NCBI RefSeq assembly: GCF_004799515.1
Contig: NZ_SSMX01000054.1
Span: 1-64,000, forward strand
Direction: 5' to 3'
DNA length: 64,000 nucleotides
Origin: Phenylobacterium sp.
GTDB lineage: Bacteria; Pseudomonadota; Alphaproteobacteria; Caulobacterales; Caulobacteraceae
Positions 27,072 through 35,627 of this stretch are shown here, one piece after another. The notes below the pieces were generated by a model. That model saw only the letters and a list, made by a program, of their open reading frames with translations, made no database searches and was not told where the DNA came from. Position numbers and translations under genes: made by a program. The number at the start of each line of letters is the position of its first letter. Position 1 is the first letter of the stretch.

Positions 27072-27188
27072 GCCGGCCAGCTTGGACGCCGCCGCGCGCG
27101 CCTGCCAGCCGTTTCCCCGCGCCGCAGCATTGCGGCCCGCCCGCCGGTGGGCTAGGGACCCGCCGCAACAGCATAAAGGAGCAGCGAC

Positions 27189-28172
27189 ATGGCGAAGACA
27201 CCCCTCCGCGTGGCGGTCACGGGCGCCGCGGGCAACATCGGCTACGCGCTCCTGTTCCGCATCGCCTCCGGCCAGATGTTCGGCGCGGACCAGCCCTTGA
27301 TCCTGCAGCTCCTGGAAATCCCGGTGGAGGGCCCGCAGAAGGCGCTGAAGGGCGTCGCCATGGAGCTGGAGGACTGCGCCTTCCCCCTGCTCAGCGACAT
27401 GGTGCTGACCGGCGAGGCGGACGTGGCCTTCAAGGACGTGAACTGGGCCCTGCTGGTCGGCTCCAAGCCGCGCGGGCCGGGCATGGAGCGCGCCGACCTC
27501 CTGAAGGACAACGGCAAGATCTTCATCGCCCAGGGCCAGTCCATCGACAAGGTGGCCGCCGACGACTGCCGCGTGGCGGTGGTGGGCAACCCCTGCAACA
27601 CCAACGTGATGATCGCCGCCAACCAGGCCAAGCGCCTGCCGAAGGACCGCTTCACCGCCATGGTGCGCCTCGACGAGAACCGCGCCCGCGCCCAGCTGGC
27701 CAAGAAGGCCGGCGTCGCCATCGACGCGGTCACCGACACCTTCATCTACGGCAACCACAGCCCGACCATGTTCGCCGACTTCACCCACGCCAAGATCGGC
27801 GGCAAGGCCGCCGCCGAGGTGATCGGCGACGAAGCCTGGCTCAAGAACGATTTCCTGCCGGCGGTGGGCAAGCGCGGCGCGGCGATCATCGAGGCGCGCG
27901 GCCTGTCCTCGGCGGCCTCGGCGGCCAACGCCCTGGTCGACCACGTCCGCGACCTGGTCACGCCCGGCAAGATCCACTCGGTGGGCGTCGAGAGCCACGG
28001 CCGCTACGGCTTCGCCGACGGCGTCTGGGCCGGCATGCCGGTGAAGAGCACCGCGGCCGGCTACGAGGTCATCGACAGCTACGAGATGGACGACTTCGCC
28101 AAGTCGAAGATCGCGCTGACCAACGACGAGCTGGTCGGCGAACGCGACACCGTGAAGGACCTGCTGGGCTAA
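27189..28172 (+). CDS. mdh: Malate dehydrogenase, cytosolic-type
   Basis: A 327-residue NAD-dependent malate dehydrogenase. The nucleotide-binding loop is GAAGNIGYAL (about 12-21), the substrate loop has KPRGPGMERADLL, the catalytic Asp-His pair is in VRLDENRA and IYGNHSPTMFADF. This motif set belongs to the 'cytosolic' MDH group (as in Thermus and Burkholderia) and not to the LDH-like MDH usual in alphaproteobacteria. A strong AAAGGAG ribosome-binding site precedes it. It lies alone, 7.5 kb from the suc operon. Confidence 0.96.
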   Translation: MAKTPLRVAVTGAAGNIGYALLFRIASGQMFGADQPLILQLLEIPVEGPQKALKGVAMELEDCAFPLLSDMVLTGEADVAFKDVNWALLVGSKPRGPGMERADLLKDNGKIFIAQGQSIDKVAADDCRVAVVGNPCNTNVMIAANQAKRLPKDRFTAMVRLDENRARAQLAKKAGVAIDAVTDTFIYGNHSPTMFADFTHAKIGGKAAAEVIGDEAWLKNDFLPAVGKRGAAIIEARGLSSAASAANALVDHVRDLVTPGKIHSVGVESHGRYGFADGVWAGMPVKSTAAGYEVIDSYEMDDFAKSKIALTNDELVGERDTVKDLLG

Positions 28173-28197
28173 GGCCTAGGCAAGCCGGCGGCGGCCC

Positions 28198-29868
28198 TCA
28201 GTAGCCGTCGCCGTGGGCGTCCTTGGCCAGGCCGTTCAGCTCGGCGATGCGGGCCAGGTAGACGTCGCGCACCGCCCACGGCGCCTCGCGCGCCGCGGCG
28301 GAGCGGGCGGCCAGCCATTGCTGCTGCTGGCGTTGCAGCTGGGCCTCCGGCACCCCGGCGGCGCGCGCGCCCTGGTAGGCGCGGGTGAGCTGGCGGTCGG
28401 CCGCGCCCAGGCTGGGATCGGCGCAGACCAGGGCCTCGCCCGGATCGCGTGAGGCGCAGCGCGGGGCCGAGACCTTCACCAGGCCGGACGGCGGCGCCGG
28501 GACCACCGGCGCGGGGCGGCTGCGCGCCGGTGGCTCGGCCGGATGCGGGCTCTTGCGGGCCTTCAGCGAGGCGCGCTCCACCACGGCCTCGTCATGGCGG
28601 CTGCGGGCGGCGCGTCTGGCGTCGAGCTTGGCGGTCTCCACCGGCGCCGGCGCCATGTGCGGCAGGGCCTTCTGGACCGCATGGACCAGGGCCTCCAGGC
28701 GCGCGCGCTTCTTCGCCTCGTCACGGGCCTCGGCGAGCACCATGGCCTTGGCCTCGACCTGGGCCTCGGCGCGCCCCTTGGCCTCCGCCTGGGCCAGGCG
28801 CAAGGCTTGCGACTTCTCGGCCTTGGCCAGGCGGATCGCCTCGGCCTTCTCCGCCTTCGCCTCGGCGGCCTTTTCCTGCGCCGCCTGCGCCAGGCGGATC
28901 TGCTGCGCCTGCCTGGCTTCGGCGGCCTTGGCGAGCTTGGCCTGCGTCAGCTTGGCCTGGGCGAGCTTGGACTGGGCGAGCTTGGACTGGGCGAGCTTGG
29001 ACTGGGCCAATTTCGCTTGGGTCAGTTTCGCCTGGGTGAGCTTGGCCTGCGCGGCCTTGGCGTCGGCGAGTTTGACCGCCTCGAGCCTGGCCTCCACGAG
29101 CTTCGCCTCGGCGAGCCTGGCCTGTTGCGCCTTCGCCTGGGCCGCCTTGGCCTCGGCGGCCTGGGCGAGCTCCATCCGGTGGGCGGCCGCCTGATCCGCA
29201 TCGGCCTGGGCGGCGGCCTTTTCCGCGGCGAGCCGCATGACCGCAAGCCGGGTCGCGCGGGCGTCGGCCTCGAACATCGGGGTGCGGCGGACGGTCGGCG
29301 GTTCGGCCTTGGCCCTGTCTGTCTGAGCCTGGGCGAAGACCGGCGGCTCGACGGCCTTGATCTTCTCCACGAAGAGGCGCGGCGCGGCCAGGGCGGCGGT
29401 CATCAGCGGCGCCAGCCGGGGCAGGATATCCGGGTGCGACGCCGGGGCGGGCGATGTGGCGGAGGCCAGGACCGGCGCCGGGGCCGGGACCGCAGCCCGG
29501 GCGGCGTTCGGATGCGGCGCGGGCGTGAGCGCCGCGAACAGCGACCTCGGCGCCTGGGGCAGCACCTCAATGGGCGCGCCGACCGGAGCGGGACGGTCGC
29601 CGATGACGATCTGCAGTTTGCGCCCGGCCGGCTGGGGGTCCGGCGTGTCCGCGGCCGCCTGGGCCACGGCGATCCCGCGCTCGTGCGGGTCAGGGCGCGC
29701 CCAGAGGCCGAGGCCCACGCCGAGCGCGCAGGCCCCGGCCACGCCGGCGAACAGGATCGCCCGCGCGCCCGGCCGCCAACGGCGTTCAGGCGGCGGCAGG
29801 ACAAGACCGGCGCCTTCGGCGCCCCGGTCCGCGTTGCGATGGTCTTCAGAAGAATCGTCACGTGTCAT
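28198..29868 (-). CDS. Membrane-anchored Ala/Lys-repeat protein with LprI-like C-terminal domain
   Basis: A 556-residue protein: a short cytoplasmic head, one membrane helix (about 35-56), a Pro/Ala-rich stretch to about 150, then a long Ala/Lys/Gln/Glu helix (about 200-400) that includes a tandem AQ[SA]KL pentad, and a basic Pro-rich linker. The last 80 residues (CADPSLGAADRQLTRAY, then QQQWLAARSAA) resemble the DUF1311/LprI lysozyme-inhibitor fold. The helix recalls the spacer of TolA-like proteins that span the periplasm. A periplasmic envelope role is inferred. It is convergent with mdh. Confidence 0.75.
   Translation of the reverse strand: MTRDDSSEDHRNADRGAEGAGLVLPPPERRWRPGARAILFAGVAGACALGVGLGLWARPDPHERGIAVAQAAADTPDPQPAGRKLQIVIGDRPAPVGAPIEVLPQAPRSLFAALTPAPHPNAARAAVPAPAPVLASATSPAPASHPDILPRLAPLMTAALAAPRLFVEKIKAVEPPVFAQAQTDRAKAEPPTVRRTPMFEADARATRLAVMRLAAEKAAAQADADQAAAHRMELAQAAEAKAAQAKAQQARLAEAKLVEARLEAVKLADAKAAQAKLTQAKLTQAKLAQSKLAQSKLAQSKLAQAKLTQAKLAKAAEARQAQQIRLAQAAQEKAAEAKAEKAEAIRLAKAEKSQALRLAQAEAKGRAEAQVEAKAMVLAEARDEAKKRARLEALVHAVQKALPHMAPAPVETAKLDARRAARSRHDEAVVERASLKARKSPHPAEPPARSRPAPVVPAPPSGLVKVSAPRCASRDPGEALVCADPSLGAADRQLTRAYQGARAAGVPEAQLQRQQQQWLAARSAAAREAPWAVRDVYLARIAELNGLAKDAHGDGY
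28930..29050 (-). repeat. 15-bp tandem repeat encoding AQ[SA]KL pentads
   Basis: About eight head-to-tail 15-base units (plus strand form GGGCGAGCTTGGACT and variants) encode successive LTQAK/LAQSK pentads in the helical region of the 556-residue protein. Three adjacent units around 28959-29006 are nearly identical at DNA level, which points to recent expansion and possible length variation. Confidence 0.8.
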
Positions 29869-29989
29869 GCGAGATCCAGCCCCTAAGCGGATCCCTCGAC
29901 AAACGTTGCGCTGGTCGACTAGCCGCGCCCACGGCTAAGCTGGCAACCCCCGCACCGATCTCTCTCCCCGACCATATTGAGCCTGAAAT

Positions 29990-30538
29990 ATGTCATTTGC
30001 GCCAGCGCCAATTCTTGAGACCGATCGCCTCATCCTCCGCGCGCCCATCGCCGAGGACTTCGAGGCCTACGCCGCCTGGGCCGCCGACGAGGAGGTGATG
30101 CGCCACATCGGCGGGGCGCAGTCGCGCCCGGTCGCCTGGCGCGGCCTGTGCTCGGTGGTCGGCGCCTGGCAGATCCGCGGCTTCTCGATGTTCTCGCTGC
30201 TGGAGAAGTCGACCGGCCGCTGGGTCGGGCGCCTGGGCCCCTGGCAGCCGGAGGGCTGGCCGGGTTCCGAGGTCGGCTGGGCCCTCAACCGCGACTGCTG
30301 GGGCAAGGGCTACGCCCGCGAGGGCGCGGCGGCCTGCATGGACTACGTCTTCGACGTCCTGGGCTGGGCCGAGGCGATCCACACCATCGAGCCGGAGAAC
30401 ACCGCCTCGCAGGCCGTGGCCAAGGCGCTGGGCTCGACGCTGAAGGGGCCCGCGAAGATGCCGCCGCCCTACGAGGACTCCAAGGCGGAGATCTGGAGCC
30501 AGACGCGGGACGCGTGGATCGGCCGCCGCGGCCGTTAG
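29990..30538 (+). CDS. GNAT acetyltransferase, RimJ/RimL type
   Basis: A 182-residue N-acetyltransferase. It opens with ETDRLILRAP, the usual start of RimJ/RimL-like enzymes; the acetyl-CoA loop is around RDCWGKGYAREGAAA (about 100-114), and ENTASQAVAKALG matches the motif B region. The acceptor (protein N-terminus or small molecule) is unknown. Its last four bases overlap the convergent LytTR gene. Confidence 0.88.
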   Translation: MSFAPAPILETDRLILRAPIAEDFEAYAAWAADEEVMRHIGGAQSRPVAWRGLCSVVGAWQIRGFSMFSLLEKSTGRWVGRLGPWQPEGWPGSEVGWALNRDCWGKGYAREGAAACMDYVFDVLGWAEAIHTIEPENTASQAVAKALGSTLKGPAKMPPPYEDSKAEIWSQTRDAWIGRRGR

Positions 30539-31305
30539 ATCCAGCCCTTTTGCCGGAGCAGCCGCGCATAGGGGCGGCTGACCGGGACCTCGGCGCCGTC
30601 CTTCAGCGTCAGGGTGGCCCGCCCGTCGCCGCGCACGGCCTGGGCGATCGCGTCCCGGGCCACCCACCAGGAGCGGTGGACCTGGGCGCCCTCGATCCCA
30701 TCCAGTTCGGAGACGGCGTCGGACAGGCGCAGCAGGATCAGGTCCTGCCCCTTCGAGGTGTGCAGGCGCAGGTAATGGTCCTCGGCCTCCACCGCCCAGA
30801 GCTCCGCGCCGCGCAGCTTGAGCGGCAGGCGCTCCAGAAACTTCGGCGGCTCGGCGGAGGCTTCCGTCATGCCTCCCATGCGCTCTTCGACCAGGACGTT
30901 GATGGCGACCATCACAAGGCAGACCGCGGTCACCGAGGCGGTGAGCTCCGGTATGGCCGCGGCGGGGTAGGAGTGCTGGTGGAAGATGATCATCCCCACG
31001 CCAGCCACCACCGCCGAGAAGGGCAGCGCCATGACCAGGGCCGAGACCACCACCCGCATCCACAGCGACCCGGGCCAGGTGGATTGGCGGAAGAAGAAGC
31101 GGGAGACGAGGATCCCCCACAGCCAGCCCAGCCCCATCAGGACAACCCAATAGACCAGCCGCGCGTAGATCGGCGCCTGGCCCGAACCGAAGGCGCCGGC
31201 CAGCGCGAGGAAGAGGCCGCCCACCTGGGTCACCGCCAGGCTGCGAACCACGCCCCGCACGTCGTCGAAGGGACCGAAGTTGAACGGCGCTTTGGCCTGG
31301 GCCAT
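30535..31305 (-). CDS. Membrane-bound LytTR DNA-binding regulator
   Basis: A 256-residue protein with four transmembrane helices in residues 22-140 and a LytTR DNA-binding domain at about 155-256 (EAEDHYLRLHTSKG, VHRSWWVARDAI and VSRPYARLLRQKGW are typical). With no receiver domain, the membrane part itself is the likely sensor. It is divergent from the DUF2306 membrane protein at 31470, its probable target or partner. Confidence 0.9.
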   Translation of the reverse strand: MAQAKAPFNFGPFDDVRGVVRSLAVTQVGGLFLALAGAFGSGQAPIYARLVYWVVLMGLGWLWGILVSRFFFRQSTWPGSLWMRVVVSALVMALPFSAVVAGVGMIIFHQHSYPAAAIPELTASVTAVCLVMVAINVLVEERMGGMTEASAEPPKFLERLPLKLRGAELWAVEAEDHYLRLHTSKGQDLILLRLSDAVSELDGIEGAQVHRSWWVARDAIAQAVRGDGRATLTLKDGAEVPVSRPYARLLRQKGWI

Positions 31306-31469
31306 CAGCGCGGACCCGCCGTTGGCGAAGCGTGAACGGCGCCAGGCGCGCCTTCGCGAAGTCCCGCTGTCAGCTGGCGCATCGGCCTTTGCCCATCGCG
31401 ACCGCAGTCTCCAAGCCTGACCTCGATGCGCCGCCGCCTCAGGCGCCGCTGAAGGATTGGAGATAGCGG

Positions 31470-32030
31470 ATGTCGTCTGTTTCGCAAACGCCGCCGCGGA
31501 CCGCCGGCCAACCGAGGACTCGGGTCTGGCGCGCCGCGGCCTGGCCCGCGGCGGTCGCCGCCGTGGTGGTGGTCCTGGCCCTCACGCCCGCCGCGCCGGC
31601 CCTGATCGCACAGGCCGCCGGCGCGCATCTGCGGACGCCGGACCTGGCGCTGCTGGCGGCCCTGCCGAGGCCGATCCAGATCCATCTCGCCGCCGCCCTC
31701 CTGGCGCTGGGCCTGGGCGCGGCGCTGATGATCGTACACAAGGGGCGGACCTTCCACCGCGCCGCCGGCTGGATGTGGGTCGGACTGGTGGCCCTGACGG
31801 CGGGATCGTCGCTGTTCATCACCACGCTGCGGCCAGGGCATTTCTCGGTCCTGCACCTCTTTAGCGGCTGGGTGCTGATCATCCTGCCGCTGGGGGTGCT
31901 GTGGGCGAAGCGGCACGCGGTGGCGCGCCACCGCCGGACGATGATGGGCCTGTTCTATGGCGGTTTCGCCTTCAACCTCGCCCTGACCTTCATCCCCGGC
32001 CGGGTCCTGTGGCGGGTGTTCTTCGGCTAG
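31470..32030 (+). CDS. DUF2306 membrane protein
   Basis: A 186-residue integral membrane protein with about four to five helices. The TFHRAAGWMWV segment and the later LHLFSGWVL are the paired His/Trp motifs of DUF2306 proteins, where histidines could bind heme or copper (not shown here). A basic loop (RHAVARHRRTMMG) precedes the last helix. Divergent from the membrane LytTR regulator, with 164 bases between. Confidence 0.82.
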   Translation: MSSVSQTPPRTAGQPRTRVWRAAAWPAAVAAVVVVLALTPAAPALIAQAAGAHLRTPDLALLAALPRPIQIHLAAALLALGLGAALMIVHKGRTFHRAAGWMWVGLVALTAGSSLFITTLRPGHFSVLHLFSGWVLIILPLGVLWAKRHAVARHRRTMMGLFYGGFAFNLALTFIPGRVLWRVFFG

Positions 32031-32143
32031 GTCCCGGCCGGCCTTGCGCGCCGCGCGGGCGGCGGCCGCGCCCACGCCTAGCTTCGGACATCGTGGCGGG
32101 GCATAAGATTCCGCCGATTCACCAAGGCGCCTGCCCGCACCCT

Positions 32144-35100
32144 ATGGCCGATCTCGTCTTCCACGATCCGACCGGACGCCGGGCCAGACGCGTGCGCTTC
32201 GTAGGCGGGCTTGTGGCCTCGTTCGTGGCCCTGCTGGTGGCGGGCTTCTTCGCGACCCTGGCGTTCGCGCCGCGCCTGCCGACCGTCAACCTGAAGGACC
32301 CCCGCGCGCTGGAGGCCCTGCATCAGGAGACGGCCCACAAGCTGCGCGGGCGCGCCCAATGGAACAAGATCCCGCACCCGCGCGCCGGCCCCGCGGCCGC
32401 CGGCCCGACCCGGCCGCTGGCGGTGGGCATCTATGTGTCCTGGGACGAGGGCTCGCGGCAGTCGCTGACCGACCACGTGGACCAGCTGGACGTGGTCTCG
32501 CCGCAGTGGATCGAGCTCATCAACGCCAATGGCGGCCTGAGCTACACCTCCGACCCGCAGGCGCGCGCGATCATCGCCGCGGCCAAGCACCCGCCGTCGG
32601 TCCTGCCGCAGATCTATAACAAGCCGACGGGCGGCGAATGGAACGGGGCGATGGCCAGCGCCTTCCTGATGAACCCGCAGGCGCGGGCGGCGATGATCGC
32701 CGACCTCGTCGCCCAGGCGCAGAAGCGCGGCTACGCCGGCTATGTCTTCGACTTCGAGGAGCTGTCGGAGGCGGGCTTGCGCGCCTATCCCGGCTTCATC
32801 GCCCAGGCCCGCACGGCGCTGAAGGCCATCGGCCGCGACGTCTGGGTGACCACCGTCTTCGCCGACGACGACTACCCCTACAAGGCCCTGCAGGACGCGT
32901 CGGACGCGATCATGCTGATGGCCTACGACCAGCACTATGGCGGCGGCGAGCCCGGGCCGGTGGCGGCGCAGGACTGGTTCGAGTCCAACCTCGCCAAGCG
33001 CATGGAGCACCTGGACCCGGCCAAGACCATCATCGCCCTCGACAACGTGGGCTACGACTGGACCCTGCCAGGGCCGCACAACAAGGCCTCGTCGGAGTCG
33101 GCCCTGTTCGCCGACGCGACCCAGCGGGCCCACGACGCCGAGGCCCAGGTCGAGATGGAGGAGAACTCCCTCAACCCGACCTTCGGCTATCAGGACGACC
33201 AGATGCACAAGCACGTGGTCTGGTTCCTGGACGCGCCCACCCTGTTCAACCAGATCCACGTCGCCGACGGCTTCCGGCCGCTGGGCTACGCGCTCTGGCG
33301 GATGGGCCATGAGGACCAGCTCGACTACCAGGTGCTGCGTCACGACTACGGCCAGGGCAAGCCCGACGGGCTGGAGGCGCTCAGGCCCGGCAGCGGCGTG
33401 GAGTTCGACGGCGACGGCGAGGTGCTGCACGTCTCCTCGATCCCGACGCCGGGACGCCGTTCCATCGAGATCGACTCCGACACCGGCCTGATCAGCGGCG
33501 AGACCTACGAGGTGATGCCCACCTCCTACGTCGTCCAGCGCTACGGCTTCCACCCGGGGTGGGTGGCGATCACCTTCGACGACGGGCCGGACGGGCGCTG
33601 GACGCCGCAGATCCTCGACATCCTGAAGGCCAAGCACGCCCCGGCCACCTTCTTCGTCATCGGCAAGAACATGGCCGCCAAGCCGGGCCTGGTGCAGCGC
33701 GAGGTCGACGAGGGCCACGACGTCGGCAACCACACCTGGACGCACCCGGACATCGCCTTCATCCCGGCCGCCCAGACCTCGGTGGAGCTGTCGGCGACCC
33801 AGCGGCTGTTCGAGACCATCACCGGCCGCTCCATGCGACTGTTCCGGCCGCCGTTCTTCGGCGACGCCGAGCCGGACACCCCGCTGGAAGTCAGCCGCGT
33901 CATGCTGGGCCAGATGCAGGGCTACCTGACGGTGGGCCTGCGCATCGATCCCGACGACTGGCGCAATCCGAACGCATCCACGCCAGAGCACATCGTCGAC
34001 ACCGCGCTCTCGCGACTGAAGGACACCCAGCGGCCGGGCCAGGTGATCCTGCTGCACGATTCAGGCGGCGACCGCCGGTGGACCGTCAAGGCCCTGCCCG
34101 GCCTGATCGATGCGCTGCGGGCGCACGGCTACAAGCTGGTGACGGTCGCCGACCTCGCCGGCATGACGCCGCAGGAGGCCATGCCGCCCACCAGCCGCAA
34201 CTCCTTCGAGCTGTTGCTCGACCGGATCGGCTTCGGCTTCTTCCACGGGCTCAACGTCGCGCTCTCGACCCTGTTCATCACCGCCATCGTGCTGGGCGTG
34301 GCGCGGCTCCTGGTGCTGGGCGTGCTGGCCCTGATCCACCGTTCGACCATCGCCCGGCGCACCCCGCCGATGCTCGATCCGGCCACGGGGCCGCTGATCA
34401 GCGTGCTGATCCCCTGCTTCAACGAGGAGGCGGTGATCGAAAGCTCGGTGCGCCGGATCCTGGCGTCCAACTGGGCCAAGCTGGAGGTGCTGGTGCTGGA
34501 CGACGGCTCGTCCGACCACACCGCCGAGGTGGTGCGCAAGGCCTTCGCCGACGAGCCGCGCGTGACCCTGATGAGCTTCGAGAACGGCGGCAAGGCGCGC
34601 GCGCTTAACAAGGGCCTGACCAAGGCGCACGGCGACGTGGTGGTGGCGCTGGACGCCGACACCCTGTTCCCGGCGGAGACCCTGGCCCGGCTGGCCCGCT
34701 GGTTCGTCGACCCGCGGGTGGGCGCGGTGGCCGGCAACGCCCTGGTCGGCAACCGCCGCAACCTGATCACCCGCTGGCAGGCGCTGGAGTACGTCACCGC
34801 CCAGAACCTGGAGCGCCGGGCGCTGGCGGCGCTTGGCGCGGTCACCGTGGTGCCGGGCGCGGTGGGCGCCTGGCGCAAGGCCGCCCTGGAGCAGCTCGGC
34901 GGCTATCCCGACGACACCCTGGCCGAAGACCAGGACCTGACCATCGCCATCCAGCGGGCCGGCTGGCGCGTCGAGTTCGATCCCGAGGCGCGCGCCTACA
35001 CCGAGGCCCCGGAGACGGTCGCCGGCCTGCTGAAGCAGCGCTTCCGCTGGTCGTTCGGCACCCTGCAGTGCATCTACAAACACCGCGCGGCCCTGTTCAG

Positions 35101-35512
35101 CCCGAAGCATCCGGTGCTGGGCTTCGTCGCCCTGCCGCAGATCTGGCTTTTCCAGATCCTGCTGACCGCGGTCGCGCCCCTGATCGACCTGGCGGTGATC
35201 TGGAGCATCATCTCGGCGATCTACGGCTTCACCAACCACTCCACGGAATGGTCGCCGGACGACCTGATCCGGCCCTTGTCCTACTGGGCCGCCTTCATCT
35301 TCCTGGACCTGTCGGCAGGCGCGCTGGGCATGGCCCTGGAGCGCCGCGCGCCCTGGGCGGACCTGGTCTGGATGCCGGTCCAGCGCTTCGGCTACCGCCA
35401 GCTCATGTACTACGTGGTGGTGAAGTCCATCGACGCGGCCCTGCATGGCGCGCGGGTCGGCTGGGGCAAGCTGGAGCGCCGCGCCAGCGCCGCCTTCGAG
35501 GGCGCCGGCTAG
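32144..35512 (+). CDS. Trimodular GH18-like / polysaccharide deacetylase / GT2 synthase
   Basis: A 1,122-residue protein. An N-terminal membrane helix (about 20-42) leads to a GH18-like module (about 92-400) with the catalytic D203-F-E205 motif, then a CE4/NodB deacetylase (about 472-670) with TFDDGPD at 477-483 and H530/H534 metal ligands, then a membrane segment (about 702-732), and a GT2 domain (about 750-970) with DDGSSD at 786-791, DAD at 837-839, EDQD and the processive QRFRW at 965-969, followed by C-terminal membrane helices. Topology would put hydrolase and deacetylase in the periplasm and the transferase in the cytoplasm. This combines functions split between PgaB and PgaC in poly-N-acetylglucosamine synthesis, so a beta-linked aminosugar polymer is the likely product. 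No other polysaccharide genes adjoin it. Confidence 0.9.
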   Translation: MADLVFHDPTGRRARRVRFVGGLVASFVALLVAGFFATLAFAPRLPTVNLKDPRALEALHQETAHKLRGRAQWNKIPHPRAGPAAAGPTRPLAVGIYVSWDEGSRQSLTDHVDQLDVVSPQWIELINANGGLSYTSDPQARAIIAAAKHPPSVLPQIYNKPTGGEWNGAMASAFLMNPQARAAMIADLVAQAQKRGYAGYVFDFEELSEAGLRAYPGFIAQARTALKAIGRDVWVTTVFADDDYPYKALQDASDAIMLMAYDQHYGGGEPGPVAAQDWFESNLAKRMEHLDPAKTIIALDNVGYDWTLPGPHNKASSESALFADATQRAHDAEAQVEMEENSLNPTFGYQDDQMHKHVVWFLDAPTLFNQIHVADGFRPLGYALWRMGHEDQLDYQVLRHDYGQGKPDGLEALRPGSGVEFDGDGEVLHVSSIPTPGRRSIEIDSDTGLISGETYEVMPTSYVVQRYGFHPGWVAITFDDGPDGRWTPQILDILKAKHAPATFFVIGKNMAAKPGLVQREVDEGHDVGNHTWTHPDIAFIPAAQTSVELSATQRLFETITGRSMRLFRPPFFGDAEPDTPLEVSRVMLGQMQGYLTVGLRIDPDDWRNPNASTPEHIVDTALSRLKDTQRPGQVILLHDSGGDRRWTVKALPGLIDALRAHGYKLVTVADLAGMTPQEAMPPTSRNSFELLLDRIGFGFFHGLNVALSTLFITAIVLGVARLLVLGVLALIHRSTIARRTPPMLDPATGPLISVLIPCFNEEAVIESSVRRILASNWAKLEVLVLDDGSSDHTAEVVRKAFADEPRVTLMSFENGGKARALNKGLTKAHGDVVVALDADTLFPAETLARLARWFVDPRVGAVAGNALVGNRRNLITRWQALEYVTAQNLERRALAALGAVTVVPGAVGAWRKAALEQLGGYPDDTLAEDQDLTIAIQRAGWRVEFDPEARAYTEAPETVAGLLKQRFRWSFGTLQCIYKHRAALFSPKHPVLGFVALPQIWLFQILLTAVAPLIDLAVIWSIISAIYGFTNHSTEWSPDDLIRPLSYWAAFIFLDLSAGALGMALERRAPWADLVWMPVQRFGYRQLMYYVVVKSIDAALHGARVGWGKLERRASAAFEGAG

Positions 35513-35627
35513 AAGACCGGCGTTTTAAGACGGCGCTGCGGTTGTCTTCGAAGGGAGCGGCGCCTATAACGCCGCGCACTCGCCGGCCCGGCGAGGCGTC
35601 ATCGCAACCGCGTCCTCCGCGAGCCCC

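Noticed and set aside
32078..34057. 659-codon minus-strand frame over the trimodular synthase
   Set aside because: Low-complexity antisense product; the plus strand carries three recognisable catalytic domains.
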